A DNA stretch of 64,000 nucleotides from positions 36,997,691-37,061,690 of the forward strand of contig NC_135357.1 in the NCBI RefSeq assembly GCF_051622035.1, given 5' to 3'. The position numbers and the translations under genes were made by a program. The DNA is from Arctopsyche grandis. Its lineage: Eukaryota; Arthropoda; Insecta; Trichoptera; Hydropsychidae. Shown here piece by piece: positions 10,001 to 19,600 of the stretch (position 1 is its first letter; each line of letters opens with the position of its first letter). The notes under the pieces are model-generated. The model did no database searches and was not told where the DNA came from. It worked only from the letters and a program-made list of their open reading frames with translations.

Positions 10001-10194
10001 ATAAGGTGGTAGCACGCATTCGACAGTTATTCTTAAATGAAAACAAATTATTTCGATAAAGTTCAATATACATATATATGTACATAATAATATTTGTTAA
10101 TTTAATCATGCAAGAGTTATATAAAATATTTCAATCGACTTTGGCTTTGGAGTTGTAGTATTCATTATTGCGGTTGTCGTGGGTCCAACGAATT
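3893..10194 (-). CDS. Cassette A: ModSP/HP14-like modular serine protease, partial
   Basis: Exons in gene order: linker 10140-10194; CCP 9829-10031, 9454-9661, 8154-8344; Wonton-like 6628-6834; protease 4670-4837, 4452-4579, 4193-4372, 3893-4061. The final exon with the catalytic Ser would lie beyond the gypsy insertion, outside the window. Family members sit at the top of proteolytic cascades leading to Toll and melanisation in haemolymph; that role here is inference from domains. His57 is in ISAAHCF (split by an intron) and Asp102 in QEDLAVL. The chain after GTGL begins IISG, so the expected cleavage is after Leu, not Arg/Lys. The cysteine before the protease (CGQ in B and C) is FGQ here, and the partner cysteine (HAICIDI in C) is AVGIDL. 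Splicing of the three CCP exons cannot be in tandem (phase 2 in, phase 1 out). Confidence 0.85.
4193..4372 (-). CDS. Cassette A protease exon 3 (catalytic Asp)
   Basis: A 180-base exon, phase 0 at both ends, the same length as its partners in B and C. QEDLAVLIL carries Asp102. The position that is Cys in B (HAACLNL) and C (HAICIDI) is Gly here (AVGIDL). Donor GTGAGT. Confidence 0.92.
4452..4579 (-). CDS. Cassette A protease exon 2 (catalytic His)
   Basis: A 128-base exon beginning in phase 1 and completing VISAAHCF, so the catalytic His follows the splice junction. It ends in VQKSK in phase 0 with donor GTAAAT. Confidence 0.9.
4670..4837 (-). CDS. Cassette A protease exon 1 (activation site)
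   Basis: A 168-base exon. It encodes FGQISEGTGL then IISGQEV and SPWHVGIY, the light-chain end and the start of the protease. Donor GTATGC. The first residue pair is FG where B and C have CG. Confidence 0.92.
5030..5551 (+). mobile_element. 5'-truncated Jockey-like LINE with 16-bp target duplication
   Basis: The body 5046-5535 is flanked by exact copies of ATACCGGCAGCATTAT at 5030-5045 and 5536-5551. It encodes the last ~75 residues of a LINE ORF2 (ending RYKHRLPKHNLL then stop at about 5270-5272), followed by an AT-rich 3' end and an A-rich tail. The interrupted host repeat is also found uninterrupted near 33150-33310. Confidence 0.8.
5552..6627. other. AT-rich intron sequence with unclassified repeat
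   Basis: No coding exon recognised. It continues the repeat interrupted by the LINE at 5046-5535; part of it is shared with about 33150-33350. Near 6450-6550 is a CA-rich tract followed by a stretch rich in GATC-containing motifs. No transposase or RNA gene seen. Confidence 0.4.
6628..6834 (-). CDS. Cassette A Wonton-like exon
   Basis: A 207-base exon, phase 1 at both ends. It encodes SCEPLQSLTVDFEC...NGTTVTTSCKAYH...LSCKNGVWDELPPRCRPG, a CCP-related fold with conserved Cys and the Trp near the end. The same pattern occurs at 18054-18260, 20964-21173 and 36117-36323. In ModSP/HP14 a Wonton domain sits at this position. Confidence 0.88.
6960..7330. mobile_element. hAT-like non-autonomous element, one end clear
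   Basis: It begins TAGGGATTGCAATACCGG after GTAACAAC, and the first ~350 bases match the right part (reversed) of the element at 19129-20754 in many blocks. No matching right terminal repeat was found, so the right limit is uncertain. It also holds the motif GTAAAGGAGGTTTGT seen at the end of the 18683 and 42261 repeats. Confidence 0.5.
7331..8153. other. AT-rich intron with tandem palindromic ATGTATGTA repeats
   Basis: Around 7660-7760 the unit 'atttatacatacatatgtatgtactataata' recurs about three times, and at 8010-8105 the unit 'agaatcatagagt...tctacgtac' recurs. No exon recognised. Confidence 0.45.
8154..8344 (-). CDS. Cassette A CCP exon 3
   Basis: A 191-base exon, phase 2 in and phase 1 out (A before GTTAGT). 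It encodes a CCP/sushi module: CVLPFYPENGKY...YTCDPGF...IYCDEDGAWSDDVQC. All four Cys and the Trp are present. Confidence 0.85.
8570..9105 (+). repeat. Fragmented LTR-like repeat (TGTTACGTA family)
   Basis: 8650-8866 matches the 3' two thirds of the solo LTR at 41042-41426, including AATAAATGCTGTGAAACGACT and CCACCCACCCCTAC. The sequence then breaks into unrelated AT-rich DNA, and the LTR end CCACCCACCCCTACGCAACA reappears at 9075-9099. The left limit is uncertain. Confidence 0.6.
9454..9661 (-). CDS. Cassette A CCP exon 2, probable splice-defective
   Basis: It encodes DSCVLPPYPQNGYY...YNCNNNF...VVCKPDRTWSGSARCD. The acceptor is phase 2 as expected, but the only nearby donor (ACA before GTTGAT) gives a 208-base exon ending in phase 0. 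Every other CCP exon is 2 mod 3 and ends in phase 1. Joined to the Wonton exon it would shift the frame. Confidence 0.7.
9829..10031 (-). CDS. Cassette A CCP exon 1
   Basis: A 203-base exon, phase 2 in, phase 1 out with consensus donor GTGAGT. It encodes ITVECVLPPYPEHGKYY...LNYTCQVDY...ILCTESGTWTDSVQCD, a complete CCP module. Confidence 0.88.
10140..10194 (-). CDS. Cassette A Thr/Pro-rich linker exon
   Basis: A 55-base exon, phase 1 in, phase 2 out, encoding FVGPTTTAIMNTTTPKPK. It is the same length as the cassette C linker (39115-39169, FVEPEISTTEARPTSLT). Its acceptor phase equals the phase left by the cassette B last protease exon 220 bases upstream. Confidence 0.65.
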
Positions 10195-10411
10195 CTGTCA
10201 ATTATAAATAGTTAAATATAAAATTAAATTCATCGATCACATTATGAACATGTTAACGAAGAGTACCCAAAAGTAGCAGAATTTTTTTAAAAAAATCAAA
10301 AAAATATTCGGAGAAGGGAATTAAATCATGAACGCGTTTTTTTTATGACAAAATTTTTAAAATTGAAATTATCACTACTTTTGAGTGTCCTTTGCATACT
10401 CGTATACTTAC

Positions 10412-10633
10412 CGGAATATCGATCATAATTATATAATGCGTCAAGGATAAATATCCTATTGTCATAGAGGCTGGAGACACTCGTGCTGGAGTTGGCCAGG
10501 CAAGTATTCCTTAAAGTTCCCCAAAGGGCTCCTGCACTGATAACACCAATCAGGTACCACCGTGGGTTCATTGAAATATCATTGGCTTTTACTAATGTAC
10601 CACCACCACTATCTCCAATGCATATGGTCATAT
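10412..10633 (-). CDS. Cassette B protease exon 5 (catalytic Ser)
   Basis: A 222-base exon. It encodes [16 protein letters not shown]...[12 protein letters not shown]...TSVSSLYD...[13 protein letters not shown] and ends in phase 1 at a consensus donor (G before GTAAGT). Read through the donor, a stop follows after about 20 codons; spliced, the next fitting acceptor is the cassette A linker. Confidence 0.9.
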
Positions 10634-13600
10634 CTGCACAAGCATATCGTTTAATCGTTAGCGTAATAACTGAACGTATGAACATATGTACATGAGTGCT
10701 GTTTCATTTAAGCTCACTTTTTTCAGCACCGTTGATACAGATTTTGTTAGATGTCACATAAGGAATGAATTCATCCGGAATAGTTCTAAGGCATTGATCA
10801 CGATTGATTATTTTTATATCTGCCCGCAATAACTTCTTAGAAGCCGAATTCGGATCATCTTTATCTGTTATGCCCCAACCGACGACCTGAATGACATTAT
10901 TTTCGAAAATTTTTAGTGTTGTATTGAAGAATTAATTATATAATAACAATTGAACTAACCTTTCCTTCAACGTTTGAAGCTATCATATTTTCATAAAATC
11001 TTCCCTCGTTGAGATTTAGACATGCGGCGTGAATCTCATTACTAAATTCGAAGGGAATTTTTAAGAGCAAAATGGCGATGTCTTGCTGATAATAGTCACG
11101 GGGTCCGCGATAAGAACTTGGAATGTGAATTTTTTTTACCTGAAGTATGTCAAATAAAATAAATATCGATTGAATGATGTTGATTAGGTTAATTTGATTA
11201 TAATATGAGTGAGATGATAAAAAGGTTTATCAAAATCTAAATTGTACCGATGAGTATTGAATAAAATCGTATTTGTTCTTTTCATCGTGATCCCATTGCC
11301 TGTAAATCTTCCCAGCTGTTACCGAGTACAAGTCTACGTATTCAGGGGATTCAAAACAGTGTGCAGCTTATATATATGGAATACATTAGTTAAAATTATT
11401 ACGTGTTGTTTCTTTTGATAAATTGCAACAGTTTCACTACGTTTTACCACTAATGACGATGTTCCTGGTGATGATTGTTCCACCGCAAATTTGCTCGAAT
11501 CCTTGTTTCTTCAGGATGTAAATACCTACGTGCCAAGGGGAAAATTCACGGTCTGCTGGTTTTCCTCCATATATATATGGCGAACCCACGCCTGTTTCTT
11601 GACCACAATCTGATTTCAAAAATATATGTTGTCTGTTATATTCTCGATTGAATATTTTATAATAATAGTATAGAACTCTTTCTTGCACTTGCAATTTTTG
11701 ATCGCGCGATTGTTTTCTCGCGCGACAGAAACAATCGCACAAAAATATTATGGTGCGCGCAATTGCGACTAAAGGTCTGACCGCACTATGCGACAACCGA
11801 ACGATCCATCTTGCTCCGAGGTACCGAACGAATGATTGACATAATTTACTGCGTAGTGTCGTTCAATTGCGGTTTACCTAATATTATCGCACACTGTTGT
11901 GAAGTGTCGGATCGTTCGTTCTTAAGTGTGCGGTCAGACCTTAAGTTGCAAAAATAGAACAGTACGACTGAACACACATACGACCAAAATATCGCAACTA
12001 CTGAAAATATGTAACTGGCCTCTTTTCGAGCGACGCGATTGTCGCAAATAAAATGCGTCATATATGTATGTAGACAAGTATGAAACCACGCGCACTTACT
12101 GCAGCTTAGTCGCCCTACAGTACTTAGCGAAGAGCGTTGTCGAACCATTGTTTTGAAAAATTTCTTGGGATGACTTGAATTTTATGAAACAGTCCTTTTA
12201 GAAGTCTGTTCTTTTGCTTTTAAGCGCAACAATAGAGCCGCAACAAAGCCACAACACAGCGCGTTTCTGTAAAATCCATTTTGAAACTGACAAAGTTCCG
12301 ACTGTTAGTCGAAAGTGCGCACACCGTAATATAATATTTTTATGCAAAAGTTTCTGTCGCGCGAAAAAATGATCGCGGGACAGAAAATCGCAAGTGCGTA
12401 TAGGGCCTAACAGAAACGTGCTGTATTGCGACTTTTGTTGCGTTTAAAATCAAAAAACTTTTCTTTTGATTTTAAGCATTCTGAAATCACTCTGAAAACA
12501 GTCAGAGGCTTCATAAAGAACAATTTCATAAAATTCATCTCAATATTTTTTTTAATTTCTATAGAATGAGTATTAGGAACTTTGATGAATCACTACATAT
12601 ACCTGGATATAGAATAGTATACAAATACACGAAATGGAGGAAGTATTAAGATATGTATGAGCATAATCGCTAATTCGCTAGTTCGTGTACAGACGTTGAT
12701 TACGTGTGTGGCGATTTGGGCAACGAAATTGTAACAATTAAAAAAATAAAATAAATTTGTAATATATAATTATGTGTACGTTCTAAGTGTATAATAATGG
12801 CATCAGAACGCATAAGTGAAGTAATAACGATTGAAAAAAAATTATGGACATTTTGACCACAAAAACTAACAGTATATCAAATGACAATAAGACATTTTTA
12901 ATTACATCAGTAAAAAAATTTGTTGAATATATTTGTGAAAATGAAAATAATGATAAGGAACAATTTTTGGATGTAATATGTGAATTAAGAAGTGAATTTA
13001 AAAATTTGAAAAACAATATACAAAAAGACATAAATATATTAAAAAGCAACAGTGATTTAAACATTTTAAAAAGGGGTGGAAATAAGAATGAAAATAATTT
13101 AAGTTATGCAAATGCACTTAAAAATAATAATAAAGACGTAACAATAATTGTTCCAAAAAAAATTCAAGAAACGGACAAAACAAAAGAAGAGTGCAAAAAT
13201 GTAATAAAACCCAAGGAACTAAAAATAGGAATACAAGGGGTTAAAAAAATCGATAAAGGGGGTATCGTTGTAACGTGTAACAGTGCACAGGATAGTATTA
13301 AATTAATAAAAGAAGTAAAAAATAAATTAGGGGAGAATTACAATGTTAAAAGAGGGGAATTAAAAAATTCCAAAATTAAAATTGTAGATATGTCGGAGGA
13401 ACTTACAAGTGAACAGTTGGCTGAGTGTTTGATGAATCAAAATCAAGAAGTTATAAATGATGGTGAATTGAAGGTGTTAAAAATATGGAAAAGTAGAAAA
13501 AATAATAAATATAATGCGATAGTGGAAGTAGATTGCAATACATTTAAAAGATTAATTGAAGATGGAAAAGTAAATATAAATTGGGATAGATGTATGGTTT

Positions 13601-16600
13601 TTGAAGAAATTAATATTCTAAGATGTCTAAATTGTTACGGATTTAATCACAAAGCGGTGGATTGTAAAAACAAGGTGACATGTGCGAAATGTGGAGAAGA
13701 AGGGCACAAAAGCGAGGGATGTAACAATAAAATAATAAAATGTATTAATTGCTTTAAGAGTAATAATAAATTAAAATTAAATTTGAACACGAATCACGGA
13801 CCGTTGGACACTAAGTGCAGTGTATATAAAAGAAATATAGAATTAATGAGAAATAGAATTAAGTATAATAATATATAGCAACCACCAAAAGGTATCGGTA
13901 TAAATGTACAAAGTTTTTTTGCTCACAAGGATGAGGTTTGGAGTTTAACTGTAAGTCAAAAACCATTATTTATAGGTTTAAGTGAAACGCATGTAACTGG
14001 TGATTTTGAAGATTTTGAGCTGAATATAGATGGATATTGTGTTTTGAGGTGTGACTCTAATTCTAGACATACGGGTGGGGTACTATTGTATTTAAGGGAT
14101 GATTTAAGTTACGGTAATGTAATAGTTAATAAGGTTGATGGTGAGTTTTGGACAATTGGTGTGGATGTGCTTGTGAATGAAGTTACTGTGTTTTTGCTAG
14201 TAATTTACCGCTCTCCGAATGGTAGAAGTGGAAGATTTCTTAAATTTTTAGAAGAATTGAGTGAAAGAAGTATAGATGTGAGTAAAAATATAATTATGTT
14301 TGGGGACTGGAATTTTAATTGGTTACAGACAGAAGAATTTTATGTAAAAAAGTTGAGAAATTGGGTAAATGAATTGGGTTTTAAACAAAAAGTGACGGAA
14401 GCAACGAGAGTGAATAATTTATCAAGCTCTCTCATTGATTTGGTTATAACAAATATAATGGATTTGCGGTGTGAGGTGAAGGATGTACCGAAAATAGGAG
14501 ACCATTCTATTGTCAACATGTTTTTGGGACAGCGGTTTAGTAACGGAGGACTTGAAAGTATGCAGGTGAGGTGAATTGTTAAAGGAGTGTGTATGGGGAA
14601 AGGATGGTGATGGTGTGAATGAAATGTGGGAGATAATGTATCGTAATATAACATATTCTAAAAGTAAATGCGTAAAAACCACAAGAATCATGCATAAGCA
14701 TAAGCTGAAACCTTGGTTTACCAAGGAAGTAAAGGAAAGCTTAGTTGATAAGAATGTTAGTTATAAAAGATATAAAATTATTAAGGCTATGGAAGGAATC
14801 CAATTAGAAAAGGCTTGGCTAGAGTATAAAAGAAAGAGGAATAAATGTGTGAATGTTTTGCGTAATGCGAAGAGGGATTGGCATGAAAGAAATATTGATG
14901 ATGCAAAAAAAGATCCCACAAAAATGTGGCGAATAATTAAAACTTTGATTTCCGGGGGAAAAAATGTTTCTTTGAATGAATTAGAAGTCGACGGGGTAGT
15001 ATATAATGATAAAGAGGATATGGTTGAAAGATTGAATGATTTTTACATCAATAGTGTGAATGATATAGTTAATTCAATACAAACAAGGCATAATAGTGTG
15101 AGTGATGATATTAATTTGGGTTTAAATATGTTTGAAAGGTTTAAATTAGTGGAAATGGGGGGATTTAATGGTGTATTGAAGGGCATGAAATCAGTTTCTA
15201 GTATGGATGGATTGACTCTAGATATTTTAATCAACACTTGGGACATGGTTGGACCTCAGTTACTGAAATTAATAAATGAATCGTTAGAAGTGGGATCCGT
15301 CCCGGATGCATGGAAGGTGTCTACTATTGTACCGGTACCAAAGGTTACTGGCACACATAAAGCCAGTGAAATGAGGCCCATCAATATGTTACCAATTGTT
15401 GAGAAGATGCTGGAGGAAATCGTTATGATTCAATTGAAAGAGTTCATTAGTATAAATGATTGTTTGGTTGTGGAAGAGTCTGGATTTAGAGTGAAACATT
15501 CAACAGAAACCGCTATCCAATTGGTGGTTTATGGAGTGATGGAGGCGATGGATGAATCTAGCATGGTTGTTGGAGCAGTTTTTCTAGATTTTAAGCGAGC
15601 GTTCGAGACAGTAGATAGGAATATTTTATTACAAAAATTATATAAGTTAGGAAAAAATGGTATAGTATTAAAGTGGCTTCAATCATACTTGAATAATAGA
15701 AGGCAAATAGTAAAAATTGATAAGGTGTTATCCTCTGAATTTGTAACACCTCATGGAGTGCCGCAAGGGTCCAAATTGGGACCCTTATTATTTATATTAT
15801 ATATAAACGATATTGTTAAGGTAATATGTGTGTAAGATGTGTAAAATACATTTGTTTGCAGATGATACATTGATATATATAATTGGAAAGAATGTTGATG
15901 TAATGTCTGAGATTTTAAATATAGAATTAAATTATGTGAATGACTGGTTGTGTGAAAATAAATTAAAGTTGAACGTGAATAAAACAAAAATGATGTGGTT
16001 GAATGGTAAAAATAAAAATATATTGAATGAAATTAGAATTGATGATAAGTTAATTGAAAAAGTTGAAAATATAAAATACTTAGGTGTATACATAGATTCA
16101 GGACTAAATTTTAAAATGCACGCTGACTATATAATAAAAAAAATGGCTACAAAAGTTGGTGTATTATGTAGATTAAGAAATATTTTAAGTAAAAAAAGTA
16201 AAATTTTAGTGTTTAATTCAATTGTCTTGCCACATTTGGTTTATTGTGCCACTGTGCTTAATTTGTTTAGTGGCCAAGATTTAGAAAAAATGCAAAAAAT
16301 ACAGAATAAAGCTATGAGAGCTATTTTGAATGTGAGTAGATTTAAGAGTATTGGAAGTATGTTAGATGAATTAGGATGGATGAGTATTAGAATTAGTCTA
16401 AATATTAGTACATTTTCTTTTGTTTATAAGTTAGATCATAAGTTATTACCTAAGTATTTTGATGATTATATAATAAGGAATAGAGATAAACATAGTTTTT
16501 ATACTAGAAATAAGGACAAACTAGTTGTAAGTAGAGTAAGAAAGAATAAGACGGCTGGGAGTGTTTTTCACAGGGGTGTGCTCATGTATAATGCCCTCCC

Positions 16601-19600
16601 TGAGTGCGTCAGGTCTGCTAAAAACATGGATGCATTCCTGCGAGGTGCGAAGAGACACCTCAAGAGACAGTACATATAAGTTAATTATAAATTTTAGAGT
16701 TAAGTATAATAATTAAGATGTATTTTTTTTAAATTAGCTTGATAGCTAAAATATATATAAATAAATAAAAAAATATATGAGAACGTGAAGAATACCAATA
16801 TATAAAATCAAATCTTTTGAAATGTAATATTAATTTGCCGAGCTTAAAGTAAATTTAATCATTACTGAAACTTTTTCCTTTATTTGATAAATCAAAAAGA
16901 CCATCACATATACATACATATGTACATATACTGGAGTTTTAGGAGATAAAAGCTCATTTGAAAATTTTAAGTAATAGGTTTTGGCACAAGCAAGTTGCTT
17001 GGGTTTTTGAAGCTATTGGGGTCGGGGTTGATGTTGTATGCGGACTTAGGCAACCAGGATTCGTTTACCCACAAAAAATGGTTCACATTTGTCAATTAAT
17101 ATTGTCAAAAATTTTTTGCTCTCTTGCTTTGAAGGACAATTATAGTTGACAATATTGAAACATTTTTTGTTGGTATAAGCAAGTCTGGTTATGTATATGG
17201 TTGTTGGAAGTTATTCCACTAATCCAAATTATTCCGTTTTCACACATAATATATAATAAACTGAATTCAAATCAAAGGTTCGACGATCTTCACAAAAAAC
17301 TGAAGTGGGACGCTCTTGTCTTTATGACTCATTCTTGTCTATATGACTCATTTTATTTTGCGACAATTGCGTCGGTCGAAAAATAGGACTGGATGCATAT
17401 TTTAAGTGGTTGCGATTGTTTAGTCGCATATGTGCGCAGTCGTACAATGTTTTTCATCGGGCCTTAGAGCGAAAACACACAGCGATGAACGTGGCACATG
17501 GTTTTTTTAGATGGTTTTAAACAAAGCAAACAAGCTAAGAAGAGGTATGTAAAAAATGTGGAGTGCTTTGCACATATTCATGGAACGCACAACACACAAC
17601 ATCACAAAATCACCCCCTGGAGTGTTTTCGGTAAAATTGTATCCTTGTATTTATCCTTGCTTGACAGTGATCGATAACGGTGTATCCCATATTTGAAGAA
17701 ATGTAGGAGACTCCCTACAGCGAGGAGTCAAGAACACGACGTGCTGTTCTTCCTTAGTTTTGTGTGTTTTCTCCCTTTTAACCGATTGGACGATTTTCGG
17801 TCGGATTATTATCATCTGGGTTTTTCATCGTCTGGATCTTGAACTTATCAGGTGGACATTCTATCGTTTGGATCTTCTTTCGTGGAACCTTTGTCGTTGG
17901 ATCTTATATCATTGGACCTTATGTCGTGGAACCAATTTTAAGTACGACCGTATGACCATATGCGACCAAATAATCACAGCCACTTTGTATGGTTTCTGTC
18001 GCGCAAGAAAAATGTCGCGCGATCGAAGGTCGCAAGTGCGTATGGGGCCTTACCGGGAGTGCATTCCGACAAAACACTGTCCCATTCACCATTAACACAT
18101 GTCAACGTGTTAAGCTTAGTATTTGTGTATGTCGTGTGATGGGGTTTACATTTGAGTTTGACAACCGTGCCGTTTTTTATGGGTTTGCTGCAATTGACGT
18201 ATTCTCCTCCAAGGGCACAGATGAAATCGACAGTTAGAGATTGTGGGGGATCGCACAATTCTACAACACAGACATGTCACTTTTATAATACATTTTATTT
18301 ATACACTTACACATGTTATTGATTAGTGATCGTACGTACTCAAACACTCCATGGTACCGCTCCAGGTTCCATTAGGACGACAGTAGAGTATATCACAACC
18401 TGATTTTGAGTAAGCATCATCGCAGTTGTATGTCAAAACCGAATATGGACTGAATCTCAAGTGCACGGTAACATTTTTATCGTTTATTAAGTAATTTCCG
18501 TTTTGAAGATTGGGTGGGGCAAAGCAATTGCTAAAATATGAAAATTAAAATATCATGAAATGGCCTCGTGCACGCATTCGTGTACTTGAGGTGGGGGGAG
18601 GGGTAGGAGCGAATCAATTGACAGAGCATATAGAAATAATTGATGTATATAAAAATAGCCTTGTAAACAATTTTTTTTAAAAACAAACCTCTTTTTTAGT
18701 TTTGTATATAATATTAAGATATGTATATAAATTATTATTTTGAATAAAAATACTAATAACTTTATTTTACTACCGCCATCTATGTATAAAACTAAAGACT
18801 ACATAGACATCACTCAGATTTCAAATTTGCAAACTTCAAATGCGTCTTAAACTATATTTTATCGGAGGATCCATTTACTTATATTGATGACCAAAATGAG
18901 CAATATGGCAAAGTATGAAAACGATCAGATAAGAAGCAATTTTTTTCCTGAATTGTAATCGTAAGTGAAACATAAAGGAGGTTTGTAAAGAATCGTTATT
19001 ACCGTGAATTTCGTGCTGTAATTGTATCGTCTGAATCTGAAAAAAAGCAAGCTACATATATAGTTTTCACAGTAAATTTAGTAATTACAACTTTATTACA
19101 GTATAACAATATAAAGATAAGTTGCCACTAGGGATTGCAATTTATAGTCAAATTTCATAAATCGGTAAACGGTCAAAGGTTTTCCTACTATCGGTACACC
19201 GGTTTTTTAGAATAAACGAAACTGTAACTGTTCTGAAAACGTTAGTCTAGATCAGTGCTACTCAAACTATGATCCGCGGCCCATTACTGGTCCACGGAGA
19301 AAGACGTAATTAAATAATAAAACAATAGCTTATGTCAGAACTATTTCAAAATATAGACTGGATAGCCAAGCTAGCTTATTTGACAGATATTTTTTGCATT
19401 TTGAATGACCTTAACTTATCCATGCAAGGAAGAATGTCATCTTATTTCACAATGGCAGACAATACAGATGGGTTGAAACGAAGACTAAAAGCATGGAAGA
19501 TTCGCGTTTCAAAAGATTGCTATGACATGTTTCACAATTTGGCTGATATTATTTACGAAGGAGGAGAGGAGCTTAATATGACGTCTTTGCGCGATATAAT

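Larger units (their letters stand above)
12650..16775 (+). mobile_element. Long LINE (Jockey/CR1-type), defective
   Basis: Two-ORF non-LTR retrotransposon in the intron of cassette B, opposite strand. ORF1 12844-13878 with three zinc knuckles; endonuclease 13879-14574; reverse transcriptase split over 14576-15835 and 15828-16679; the 3' end is rich in AAATA repeats to about 16775. At least two frame breaks (near 14560 and 15825) and probably one in ORF1. Near-identical 3' copies are at 36880-37263 and a related one at 33911-35067. The left limit is uncertain. Confidence 0.9.
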
